Notes under the pieces: generated by a model | Told to the model about the DNA's origin: nothing | Databases searched by the model: none | Seen by the model: only the letters and a program-made list of their open reading frames with translations | DNA from: Sipunculus nudus | Taxonomy: Eukaryota; Annelida; Sipuncula; Golfingiida; Sipunculidae | DNA length: 64,000 nucleotides | Assembly: GCA_026874595.1 (NCBI GenBank) | Contig: CM049313.1 | Span: 68,006,659 to 68,070,658, forward strand | Direction: 5' to 3' | Shown: positions 46,446 to 57,079 of the stretch, piece by piece | Layout: each line of letters begins with the position of its first letter | How positions within the stretch are numbered: the first letter of the stretch is position 1 | Program-made: the position numbers and the translations under genes

Positions 46446-48234
46446 ATTTGCTTTAAAAAGTGGGTGACATAAGTACACCCGATGCACCTTTATTCTGACA
46501 CTCGTGAAAAGGTACACTTCAGGAAACGAGTCAATCTGGCACAACAACCAAACTTAAACAGGCAAGATAGTTTTCCACTGAATTTATGATTCTGAAAACA
46601 TAAAACTGTTGCTTATTTTCTGTTATTTTTATTCTTCATATTTTAACCGAACTTCATGACATAAATAGGCCTATTCCAGCTTCGAATAAAAGCAACGCTC
46701 TGATATGGTATGCACCATATTCTGCGTATTCGTCTCAAAGCCGTCAGAAGTCAAATGTTGACAGTGACAGATTTATTCCATCCCCTATCCTTTTCGAGTG
46801 ATTCTTTGTTTTCGTTACACTTCACCAGTAAAACTTATTTATATTGGATAATGGAGGAATTCACTTTATGAACAAAACTGAAAAAAATACATACCTTAAT
46901 TGTAGTAATATTAATCAATTACACTATTTCAGTGTCTCAAATATATGTTTCTCAATATTTCATCTGACCACACTCAACCTCCACCCCACCCATGACTAAA
47001 ACAATACCTTCCTTGTCACCCTCAACCCAACCTCAATGCACAACTGTTATATATAAGTAGAAACTACTCTAAAAGCGATATGGGGGATCGAAATATATCA
47101 CTGCGTATATTTCTTATCTTAATACCATACGTTTACCTTCCAGGATATTCAACTGATTGCAAGTTATTTGTAAGTCTATGTAAGTGATTTATTTGATTTT
47201 GGAAAATGTTTGACTTTCCATGAACTCTACGTGACCTTAATCGCAAATTCATTCAATGAATAATCATGAGCAATGTAGTTGGTAAAGCAAACAGTCAATC
47301 ATCCCACAAGCGCAACATTTGAATAATTTGGGCGACTCTTCCAAACAGAACACGTGTAGTCAGCACCAGTACCTGTGTCGCCGTGTTATCCGCGATATGC
47401 TTTTATACAAAGTAGACAGTATAAACAGTTCTCGGCCAAAGGTTGCAGGAGTCATGCCGCCGGCTTTTCAAGCTGATGACTTCAGTCAATGCGACGTCAT
47501 ACGTCATCTAACTTTTATTTGTGACGTTTGTGAACTATGGGCATGGAAGGCCTTATGCGTGCGAGCGCATTTGCATAATTAAGTTTAAAGGGCAGGGCAT
47601 AAGGGCTCTGGTGAGGTCAATTTGAGGAATTTTAAGATGTTTGCAATTAAAGCCAGCCATTCACCTTCAGAATATATGTGATTTCTGGCTTTCTCTACAT
47701 ATAAAGTAGTGAAGTGTAGGTAATTCCTCTTAAGAAATGTTCATTTAATGCCTCTGTGATGATGTATGAGCGAGTTTATCTACAAGCCGTTAGTTGACAC
47801 AGTACATGCGCCAATGATGAAAACAGAAAAGCCATGTTACCTAAGCTGGTTTGTCTCATATTTGCGGAAGTTTACCAACCTTTCTGGGCCTCAGGTGCTC
47901 AACTTGACAAATAATGCACGGGTCAAGTATGTCTGTGCGTTGGGTACAAGAAAACTGTTGTTTACACACAGATTTATCTCGGGATCAGCTGCGTTGTCGC
48001 TCGTGCAAATGCATTTAAAAACGACGAAATAGCCGTTGAAAATCACGACGTATTTAACCGAGGCAACGTATCCTGTTGCCACACCAAGTTATTAAAATAG
48101 CGTTCAGATTGAACCGTCTGACTCATATTTCAGATACAAGGTTTACCAGTAAAAGGATATGAACAAAATAAGATGAAAAAAACATCACTTGATGGGTACA
48201 GCTGATGTTCATGCAATTAGAGAATGCTTCTTTG

Positions 48235-48366
48235 ATTACTTGTAAAAGTTATTGTAATCATAATCAATTATACTGATTTTCATGTAATTGTAAAGGTAGT
48301 TGTATACATTTTATAAGTACTCGTAGGCGTAATTTATTACATTTAAAATGTAATCGCCCAACCCTG
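48235..48366 (-). repeat. hAT-like terminal region (copy B)
   Basis: TAATCATAATCAATTA-type words, followed by tttaaaatgtaatcgcccaaccctg ending at 48366. On the minus strand this begins CAGGGTTGGGCGATTACATTTTAAATG, a typical hAT end. It is the better preserved partner of 41215-41350. The other terminus is missing. Confidence 0.45.
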
Positions 48367-49956
48367 GTGAATTTGGCTTGTTTTGGTGGGCCCCTTTAAT
48401 TACATGGTATGATGAAACGACCTTGACTTCGAAAGCAAGTCGATATACAAAGGTCAACTTACTGAGCTTCCCCTTGAACATAATGTCTCTATTTACCGTA
48501 TGGTATTTGTACATGATTTATTGGCTGGAAAATGAATACAGGTCATACTACTGCATTAAAGGTGCACAGTAGTGTTGATGGATGCAACGTAGAAACTTAA
48601 CATTGTGGAAACGGCTGGTAGTACGCTGAGTGCTACTTGTAACCTAGTGAATATTTAAACTGTATGTTACAGGGCTTTTAGGAACGCAAGGGTAAGTGTC
48701 ATTTTACTCGGACGCTCGATGGTCTGGCCTCCGACGGGACGTGCAACATTTATGGTTGTTGAGCCGCGGGGATAAAAATTGGCTCTTGTATTAGTCAGTG
48801 ACCATTGCCGACCATTCCAAAACATAGTCAATTTTGTAGACACTGTGCTGACAACTATAAACCTTAGATTTCACCAAAGTGATGTAATTATATAATGCAT
48901 ATAGTGACGCAATATCTAACCATGAAATGATACGAAAATGACATTAAATAAAACATAACCAATTTTACACTGTCCTTGAAAATTTGACAACTGTCACCTC
49001 TCATACCTATAAACTATCACCTGTCAATCCTGTAAAAATATACTTTATAATGCATTTCAGGGGATAGAAATAAAAGTCTGGATTACAAAATTTAAATCTT
49101 TAGCTGAAGTTATCTCTTCTTGATTATATGAAATCAGTCTAATATTTCCTCTGGGGAGCCTTAACGTGATTTATACTGAGCCTTCACTGTTCAGATACTC
49201 CCTCCCCCCTTTAGTAATTACGATAATCAATCAACTTCCGCACGTGTGCGATCAACCATCTTACGGTATATGATTCTTCTGTTTCTCAAGTCATCTTCAA
49301 GTCAAAATGAAGCAATATATACCATGAAATATAAATACTATAAACTTTATTTTACATGGATTATACAAATATTCAAACTAACACTCTCCATGGCCCAGGT
49401 AGAAGCGTTCGGTGGAAGGTAGAGGAAACTGGAGATCCCTGATAAAACCACCGGACTTGAACTGGCCACTCAAAATATTCTCAAAGCCACGCCGGATATC
49501 GAACCCTTCAAACCCCAAAAACTGCATAGATGGATTCGAAGCTCCCAAACAAAACATCTATCATTATTGGCAGTATATGTTGTTCGGATATAGGGCAGTA
49601 AGATGAATGCATCAACGTTTACACCCTCAGACGACTGACATAATAAACATTATCTTAAGTTACTGTCTTTTGTTTCATGCGGATGTATAAAAATTCAAAC
49701 TTACTGCTTTTTCCCTTTAAGAATGAACGTGCATCTTCAAAATTGACAAAAAGGAAGCACTGTCCCCTGCATTCATTTTGTATTCTTGTCTCAAAAGAAT
49801 GCCAATAAGTCCTACCACTTCCAAGCAAAACCCCATAAAGTATATATCATTTTAAACCTTATTTAATTATTTATCTGATAATTTATAAAACATGTTTTTG
49901 TACAAAATTAATCAATCCCCGCCCATCGTAGCAATTTTCAGTAGGGCCAGTACATG

Positions 49957-50651
49957 ATTCGGTAACACTAGGCAGCGTGAAATGTCTAGGGAAATGAATA
50001 AAGAAGTCAGTAGTTTTTTGTTAACAAATGATTATAATTTATTCTTAAGACATCCCTAACTTTACAATACACTCAATCAATACAATTACACAGTATAAAA
50101 CAGTATAACAGTAAATCAATACAATTACACAGTATAATAAATAAAGTGTACAGTACCAGATGGAGTGTCCGGATACTAGGCTTTTCTAGATCCCACCAAT
50201 GTCCAGCTCAGTAAGTCCTTAAAAACTAATAATCCACGTAAACAGTTAAAAAAGTCTCTTATTATAATCCCGAAGGCAAACTGGAGACAGTCCCACTGAA
50301 TCTGCATAGAGTTCAAAGAATCCCTGACACTACTGCAATTATTGGATAGATCCAAAACTGACTCACACTGTTCCGTGTAAGCTGGAATTTTTCTCCTCTC
50401 CTTGGCTCTAAACATAGCCCAATATTCATAACTTTTTATCCAAAAATTCTAGAAATGGTAAACTCCATAGAACAATCTACATGTTAGAGGAACACACTTG
50501 AGACATCTAGAACAAAGAACGATGGGTTTCTACACGTCAGACCCCACTAGTGGGCCGGACCAACCTGCACGTCTCCAATTCGTTGAACTATGCTTGCGCT
50601 ACACAGACACATGCAAGACTCCTGCGCACAATAAAAGAGACACCTGTAACA
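49957..50651 (-). repeat. Downstream (3') LTR, last part missing
   Basis: It starts at 50651 with TGTTACAGGTGTCTC (minus strand) directly after the polypurine tract and runs to GTTACCGAA at about 49957. Compared with the complete solo LTR at 21847-22719, about 80 terminal bases are missing (the gacaaaatttatgttcgtcacgactacgtgatctgtt block). It abuts segmental copy B. Confidence 0.88.
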
Positions 50652-50664
50652 CTCCCCCTCCTGT
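50652..50664 (-). other. Polypurine tract
   Basis: Minus strand ACAGGAGGGGGAG lies immediately before the TG of the downstream LTR. This is the expected position and composition of the primer for plus-strand DNA synthesis in an LTR retrotransposon. Confidence 0.85.
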
Positions 50665-50759
50665 AGGAAAAAAAGTTTTCTCAAACAAACTTTCTTTTTG
50701 CGATCTCAATCACTAAATTGTTACAATATTTCAAAAATCATCTTATTTACAACATTTCA

Positions 50760-53400
50760 TAAACATCTCATTTCATAAACATCTCAATAAGCATCCAGCA
50801 AGAACATTGTCTTTCCCTTTAATGTGTCTGATTTTAAGATTGTAAACCTGTAAAAACAAACTCCTTCTCAACTACCTTGATTTTTTACTTTAACTTGTTC
50901 ATGGACGTGAGGGGAATGTGATCATTGAAGACAATGATAGGCCTGACTGATGAAGTAACATAAACTTCAAAATATTGCAATGCCAAAATCAAAGCCAAAC
51001 ATTCTTTTTCTATAGTGGAGTATTTTTTCTGGTTTGCATTAAACGTTCTTGAAAAATTGGACGATCTATGCCATCATTGCCTTCTTGTAACAACACAGTA
51101 CCAGCAGCAGTATCACAAGCATCTACAGCTAACTTTTAAGGTACAGAAAAGTCTGGAGCTGCTTAAACTGGCGTACTTTCCAGAATTACTTTCAAATTCT
51201 GAAATGCAGTTTCACACTGAACATTCCATACAAACTTTTGTTTCTCCTTTAACAAATTAGTCAATGATTCAGCTACAGCAGAAAAATTTAGACAAAACTG
51301 TCTGTGGTTTCCAACCATACCAAGAAAAAGCATTTTTTGGCTTTTTGTTCTCTGGTCTAGGATATGCAGAAATAGCACTTATTTTAGCATAAACAGGTTT
51401 TACTTGACCCAGCCCTACAGTATGACCCAAAAATGTTACTTGTGCATGACAAAACTCTGATTTGACTAAGTTGATGGTCAGACGTGCTTCGCTGAGTCTT
51501 TCGAAGAGGTCTCGAAGAATTTGCAGATATTTCTCCCAGGTGTCGCTCTACACGGTGAGGTCATCAATATATTCGTCGCAGCCCTGAATGTCCTTGACAA
51601 CCATATGGATGAGGCGCTGGAGCGTGGCTGGCGAGTTCTTCCTGCCAAGCGGCATAACTTTATACTGGTACAGTCCTTGCGGCGTCACAAATGCGGACAC
51701 TTCTTTCGCTCGTTCTGTCTGCGTAACTTGCCAGAATCTTTTTAGCAAGTCAAACTTGGAGACATATCTGAAGCTACCGACTCTATCAATACAATCATCG
51801 ATCCTCGGAATCGGGAACGTGTCAGTCTTGGTGACAGAGTTCAGTTTTCGATATTCCGTGCACATAAGGTAATGTCCATCAGGTTTTGGCACAAGAAAAC
51901 TTGGTGAACTCCAGCTCCTATCCCATGGTTCAATAAAGTCATTGTCCATCAAATATTGAACCTCATCGTGTAGATCCTTTTGCTTTGGTGGATTCAGTCT
52001 ATCAGGATTCTGCTTGACTGCGCTTGACGTCATGGCACGATATGTTGGTTCGCGTTGGAATGTCACTAAATAAATGTTCATATTTCCGCAGCAGATTCTT
52101 GAGGTCTTGTTGTTGTTGTGCGGTAAGGAGTGACACTTTGGCATCCAGGTTTTTAAGCACGTCTGAGTTTTTTAATGGTACTGTACCACACTGAATGTCT
52201 ACATCACACTTACAATCAGTATCTACTTTAACTGGGTCAGGGTCAGTTTTTACACAATCAGCAGCAGTAACATTATATACAACATCTGATGAGCTGTTTC
52301 TGTCATAATATGGTTTGAACATGTTAACATGGCACAGCTGTTTTTTCTTACGCCTATCTGGTGTCAACAGTATGTAATTTAAATCACTGACTTTCTTGCC
52401 AACAATGTAAGGACCAAAATATTTAGCATTCAGAGGTCTGCCAGGGATGGGAAGTAAGGCAAGGACCTTTTCACCATGATCAAACGTCCTACTTACAGTG
52501 AGATTATCATACTTTGTTTTCATTTTACTTTGTGCAGATTTTAGATTAGACTTTGCAATCTCACAAGCTTAATGTAGTTTAGTGCGAAAGTCTGAGACAT
52601 ACTGCAATAAACTAAGAGACTCGGGATATTCACAAAAGTGGTTTTCTTTAAGCAGTTTTAATGGTCCTCGAACTGAGTGTCCAAAAACTAGTTCAAAGGG
52701 ACTGAAACCCATGGAATCTTGAAATGATTCTCTGACAGCAACGAGCAATAGGTGGATTCCTTCATCCCAGTCTCTTTGCGTGTCATAGAAATAGGTCCTG
52801 ATCCTGTTTTCTTAACGTCTGGTGAAAACGCTCGAGGGCGCCCTGAATTTCAGGATGGTATGGCAAAGATCTGTACTGTTTTATACCTAGCTCAAGCATA
52901 ACTTGCTGGAATAAGCCAGACGTAAAATTAGACCCTTGGTCAGACTGGACAGATTTTGGTAATCCAAAAGTTGTAAAAAACCAGGTCAGAGCCTTGACAA
53001 TACTTTTGGCATTGATTTTGCGCAATGGTATTGCCTCAGAGAACCTGATAGATAGGCACATAATTGTCAGCAAGTATTCATGTCTAGATTTTGTTTTGGG
53101 CAGGGGTCCAACACCATCAACAATAATCCTACTAAATGGTTCGTCGAAAGCAGGAATAGGCCAAAGTGGGGCTTTAGGAGGATTCTAATTGGGCTTGTCT
53201 ACCATCTGCCATGTAAGGTATGATTTACAATGTTGTACAACATCAGTTCTGAGGTAAGGCAAGTAGAAGTGTGTACTAACTTCCTGATAAGTTTTATTTA
53301 TACCTAAATGGCAAGACAAAGGAGCCTCATGTGCCATGCTTAGAATGCCATTGCGATGATGTTTGGGCAACACTATTTGATGTTTAATGGCCAACTCATC
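50760..53400 (-). pseudogene. pol: Gmr1-like pol: integrase, reverse transcriptase, RNase H
   Basis: Minus-strand domains in order. Integrase N-terminus is at 53394-53185, with the two histidines in AHEAPLSCHLG kept but two of the usual cysteines lost. The integrase catalytic core is at about 53180-52783: first Asp in IIVDGVGPLPKTKS, second in SDQGSNFTSG, Glu in GALERFHQTLR. The integrase C-terminal module follows at 52523-52330 (LLPIPGRPLNAKYFGPY, CHVNMFKPYY). Then come a linker (DLKNLLRKYEHLFSDIP) and RT at 52144-51548, with FLVPKPDGHYLMCTEYRKLN, FDLLKRFWQV (catalytic Asp) and YIDD near 51555. RT thumb and connection lie at 51500-51163, then RNase H with LKLAVDACDTAAG near 51110 and a terminal KGKDNVL-type block near 50800. 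Frames shift between 52783 and 52523, between 52144 and 52002, and after YIDD (stop). Pol would copy and integrate the element; this copy cannot make a full protein. Confidence 0.9.
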
Positions 53401-53689
53401 ATCAGCGCATACATCAGGTGGTCGCTATTCACGCATAAGCACTTCATTTTTAACATAGAAACAAACTGGGTTCATCTTTAGAAACTGCCCTGTGAAAAAA
53501 AAAATGAAACAACAGGGTCCTTATGCTGTTCCGCGATAAGTTCTGACCTTAAAAATGCTGCATCCTGTACGGGCGAGTCGTTAGACGAATAACTAGTGAC
53601 TCCCAGAGTGTTATTATCTGGACCATTATCCTCGTGTGTTTTTCTTGGCCATAGATCTTGTTAAAGACCTGGAATTTCCTGACTTTCCG

Positions 53690-53800
53690 ACTCAGTGCCC
53701 TGATCAAGTCACGGCTTTTCTGTCACCATTGGTACAGTCTGTACTTCTTCACCTGCAACATCATTGCCTAGAAGCAACTGAATTCCCTGAAGGGTAAAGT
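53690..53800 (-). pseudogene. Protease-region relic
   Basis: Between gag and integrase the minus strand reads GIQLLLGNDVAGEEV (about 53790-53745). This matches the conserved LLLGNDLAG block found in the protease region of this retrotransposon group. The flanking frame is broken by stops, and an Asp-Thr/Ser-Gly active site was not located with confidence. Confidence 0.5.
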
Positions 53801-53899
53801 AGTTCTTATGCCCACACTAATATTCCCAGAAATCAAAGAGCTTGGCTCTTGTACTATGCTATGCATATATTTTGAAACAAAACTTTTTGGATTATTTGC

Positions 53900-54697
53900 A
53901 AGTATCCAGCAGTCAGGTATTACATGACCTTCCTTTTTGCTGTAATTACAGCAACAGGACTTTGTTAAAACTATCAGGACTGCTAGTACTTGGTGACTCT
54001 GCTTTAAACTTCTTTTGACGGTACCGTTTTACAGTCTTGTTTGTGAATGGCTGGTTTGATTTGCTAGTAATTTTCCCAATTTCTGAATTTCTGGCGGTAA
54101 GCCTCTGGAACTAACTCATAACCTTTTAGGATTAACAGTTAAACCTAGTCATAGCCACCAGCCGCTTCTACTGAAAGCTCTGTATAAATTTCTCTGGCCT
54201 TGCCAGCCAATACACTTCGTAATAGCATAGTCCAATTTACCTTAGGCCATTTTAAATTTCCAGCTACCTTTTCAAAGTCTAAGAACTATTTATCAACCTC
54301 TTTTTCTTGAAAAGGTGGGGACAAGTCTAATGTGTTTAGTAACATTCAAACTGTGAGTTAGACCATGTTCTAGTTTAAATCTTTCTGATTCTGGTCGTTT
54401 TTCACTCAATTTCTTTTTCTTTGTCTTTCTCTTTTAATGCTAGCTCATGTTGCATTTCTAACTTTTTCTAATTCTAACTGTATAGCACGGCTGTCATTTT
54501 TTTATGTTTCCACTTTACTCTCTTAAATTAAACCTTTGCTGAGTAGATCTTGCATGATTTTAGCAATTATATCAGGCTTTCTCAAAGCTAGTTTCGCACT
54601 TAGCCCTAATTGTTGTCCCAAACGCAACAATTGATCTGTTGTCGAGTTCATAAGGGTCTGGATCTTCAACAAATGCCCCAGGTTTGAAATCTGCCAT
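53900..54697 (-). pseudogene. gag: Gag relic with SCAN-like capsid domain
   Basis: An ATG at 54697 opens MADFKPGAFVEDPDP. After a frameshift, LRKPDIIAKIMQDL follows (54600-54540). The capsid part at 54300-54075 reads WPKVNWTMLLRSVLAGKA, then YTELS and finally LVPEAYRQKF (54082-54112), a signature shared with the vertebrate SCAN domain. Three in-frame stops interrupt it (one near 54287 and two near 54145-54155). A degraded CCHC zinc knuckle (CCCNYSKKEGHVIPDC, one Cys changed) lies near 53960-53915. The SCAN domain is held to descend from the gag of Gmr1-like elements, which agrees with the pol order here. Confidence 0.78.
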
Positions 54698-54842
54698 GTT
54701 AAGATGTTAAAACAATAACAAAAAAACCACTGAGATAAATCTTGTAAACAATGTATCATAAACAATATGTAACCTGTAAACAATGTATAGTAAACTGTGT
54801 GTCTAGGTCAAGGCCTAATAAATTTTCAAAACTATTAAGGCT

Positions 54843-54862
54843 CCCGGACGAGCCCACAATTT
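54843..54862 (-). other. Primer-binding site, tRNA-Pro-like
   Basis: Minus strand TTGTGGGCTCGTCCGGGAG follows the upstream LTR. It is close to the tRNA-Pro primer site TGGGGGCTCGTCCGGGAT known from other LTR retroelements. The exact LTR/PBS boundary is uncertain by a few bases. Confidence 0.7.
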
Positions 54863-55576
54863 TATTTTACGGAACCTAATAACAACAGATCACGTAGTCG
54901 TGACGAACATAAACTATGTTATGGAGATAAAAAAAATTAGATTCGGTAACACTAGGCAGCGTGAAATGTCTATGGGAAGGAATAAAGAAGGCAGTGGTTT
55001 TTTGTTAACAAATAATTATAATTTATTCTTTAAACTTAACTTGACAATACACTAAGTCAATACAATTACACAGTATACAAACAGTATAACAGTAAATCAA
55101 TACAATTACACAGTATAATGAATAAAGTGTACAGTACCAGATCGAATGTCCGGATTCTAGGCTTTTCGGATACCACAACAGTCACAGCTCAATAAGTCCT
55201 TTTTAAACTAATAATCCACGTAAACAGTTCAAATAGTCCAAAGTAAAGCTCTTGTAATAATCCCTAATGCCAACTTGAGACAGTCCCACTAAATATGCAT
55301 ACAGTACGTAGTATCCTGACACCACTGCTATTATCGGATAGGTCCAAAACTGTCTCACACTCTTCCGTGTCCGCTGGAATCTTTCTCTCTCCTCTCCTTG
55401 GTTCTAAACACAGCCACTATTTATAACTTTTTATCCGAAAATTCTACACGTTACAGGAACACACTCGAAACATCTAGAACAATGAACGTTGTGTTTCTAA
55501 ACGCCAGACCGCATTTGTGGGCCGGGCCAACTCGCACGTCTCCCATGGCACCGAACTATGCTTGTGCTACACAGAC

Positions 55577-57032
55577 ACATATATGTACATTTTTTTTTTT
55601 TTTTTTTGACGTCTCAGACTGGTTTAAGTTGTCACATGTATTATATTTCATCATCGACGTCGAGTTTTATTGGAAAAGGTGACGCTTAATTGATTACATA
55701 GACAGAACAAGAATAAGGATGTAGATAAGTATATACTGTGATAATTTGTAAAGTATATACTGTGATATGTTTTAAGTAAATATATAAGTAACTTGTTCAT
55801 TTGTGACACAAAATTCTAATTTGTACCAAGGTAAGACAAAACTTGATAAATAAAACAGTATTAATCAATTAAAAAGGCTGTCAACATGCGCTATAGTAAC
55901 ATGCATTGAAAGCGTACACATACCTTTACATACATATACAAAACAAATATATACATACATATATACACATCAATAAACATGTATTTCCTGCTTATTCATT
56001 AGTATCATAAGTTCGAAAATATTTTTCCACAGATCATTTCAATTTTGTTGTTACATCAATTTCTGGAGTAGGTATTGTCTAGAAGTATCTGATCGGTATC
56101 AAATTGATCTTCACTTTTTGTATTAATTCCATTATAGAGGGGTTTCAATCGCTCATTAAATATTTTTTCATCTGCTGTATTGTAAAGAGCTACCTTAATA
56201 CAGTTTAATTCAGAACGTATTTGACAAAGGAAAATACTAAACAAAATTTCTTTTTCAGAACATTTTTGTCTGTGTATAAACATTTTAGCTTGTAATATAA
56301 AAAAATTCAGAATATCAGCATGAGTCGATTTCGTTTTATCGTTAGACCCAAACAGGATTGTGTCGAGTGATAATGAAAGTTTTGTTTTATCATATTTTTC
56401 CCATAATCGTTCACATTTATTCCAAAATGAGTTCAATTTCGGACATAAGAAGAATCTGTGTTCAATGGTGTCAACATTCGTTTTGCAGTAGTCACATATA
56501 CTATTTTCTACAAGTTTCATATGGTGAAGTCTCTCCTTGTACGGAATTTTTTTATGCATAAATCTAAAGTGAAAATCTTGTGTTTTAATACTACTCACAT
56601 ATCTCAGTGGTTCGCTTATAAATATATTAAATTGTTCAAGACTGATATTGTAGTTTTGTTTCCAGTAAGCAAAAGCTGTTGGTTCTTCGTATTTCGTTTT
56701 TATCAATATATTATAAATATGTTTACATTTATTTGATTTGTTTTTAATTTCTCTGCTGTCTTGACCATCTAGTGTTATAGGTCTTTGGGTTAATAACTGA
56801 CTTCTCCAATGTTTTGGTATTGCATTAGTTATACCATAATATTCAATAAAATTTATATTTATCTTAAACTTCTGTTTTAACTCTTCCATTGATAAGATGG
56901 CTCCATTCATGATCAAGTCTCTGACACGCAGAATCCCTGCTTTGTACCAATGTTTATAAAATATGCCTTTTGTACCATTATCTGTTGTTATAAATGTATT
57001 ATACCAGATTATCTCTGTACATATATGTACAT
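55577..57032 (-). mobile_element. L1/Tx1-type LINE nested in LTR, 5'-truncated, 14-bp TSD
   Basis: A perfect 14-bp direct repeat ACATATATGTACAT lies at 55577-55590 and 57019-57032. Between them is a minus-strand LINE of 1428 bp that ends in a 17-base poly-A (T run 55591-55607). The other LTR reads acacagacacatgcaagac without interruption at this point. Direct repeats, a poly-A tail and 5' truncation are the marks of target-primed reverse transcription. Confidence 0.93.
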
Positions 57033-57063
57033 GCAAGACTCCTGCGCACAATATAAGAGACAC
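56056..57063 (-). CDS. C-terminal part of L1/Tx1-type LINE ORF2
   Basis: A minus-strand open frame of 335 codons. The first residues (MSLILCAGVLHVHI) are read from the LTR and are not part of the LINE, which begins near 57018. The rest matches the region after the RT of L1/Tx1-like ORF2 proteins: FRFMHKKIPYKERLHHM (residues 167-183), then a CCHC motif C190-x2-C193-x8-H202-x4-C207 in SICDYCKTNVDTIEHRFFLC, then a W-rich segment (WNKCERLWEKY). The RT and endonuclease domains are absent because of 5' truncation, so it cannot move on its own. The open frame suggests a fairly recent insertion compared with the host LTR element. Confidence 0.85.
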   Translation of the reverse strand: MSLILCAGVLHVHICTEIIWYNTFITTDNGTKGIFYKHWYKAGILRVRDLIMNGAILSMEELKQKFKININFIEYYGITNAIPKHWRSQLLTQRPITLDGQDSREIKNKSNKCKHIYNILIKTKYEEPTAFAYWKQNYNISLEQFNIFISEPLRYVSSIKTQDFHFRFMHKKIPYKERLHHMKLVENSICDYCKTNVDTIEHRFFLCPKLNSFWNKCERLWEKYDKTKLSLSLDTILFGSNDKTKSTHADILNFFILQAKMFIHRQKCSEKEILFSIFLCQIRSELNCIKVALYNTADEKIFNERLKPLYNGINTKSEDQFDTDQILLDNTYSRN

Positions 57064-57079
57064 CTGTCACAAAATACTC

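Larger units (their letters stand above)
44322..49957. repeat. Segmental duplication copy B
   Basis: Homologous to copy A (40136-42655), longer because it retains the LINE 3' half and also contains an LTR relic (45754-45975), repeat R3 (46090-46445), an extra block at about 47430-48225 and an extra block at about 48790-49130. It ends abruptly at the truncated LTR of the Gmr1-like element (about 49957). At the shared word gggccagtacatga, copy A continues into other sequence. Confidence 0.88.
49957..57071 (-). mobile_element. Gmr1-like Ty3/gypsy LTR retrotransposon, defective
   Basis: The element reads right to left: upstream LTR (54866-57071, containing a nested LINE), primer-binding site, gag relic, pol relic, polypurine tract, truncated downstream LTR (to about 49957). 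Pol order is integrase, reverse transcriptase, RNase H, as in the Gmr1 group and unlike standard Ty3/gypsy elements, where integrase is last. Many stops and frameshifts make it inactive. The two LTRs differ by many substitutions, so the insertion is old or the LTRs recombined. No target duplication is seen because the left end is lost. Confidence 0.9.
54866..57071 (-). repeat. Upstream (5') LTR, split by a LINE
   Basis: The LTR starts at 57071 with TGTGACAGGTGTCTC (minus strand), is interrupted by the LINE at 55591-57018, and continues to about 54866, where it ends GGTTCCGTAAAA. Without the LINE and one copy of its target duplication it would be about 760 bp. The part at 54866-54940 (gttcgtcacgactacgtgatctg block) is the terminal piece missing from the downstream LTR. 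Confidence 0.85.

Noticed and set aside
47319-48032. Two plus frames of 87-88 codons in segmental copy B
   Set aside because: No domain is recognisable and the region is largely absent from copy A, so there is no sign of conservation.
51521-51872. Plus-strand frames over the RT region
   Set aside because: They are antisense to the minus-strand reverse transcriptase, which has clear catalytic motifs.
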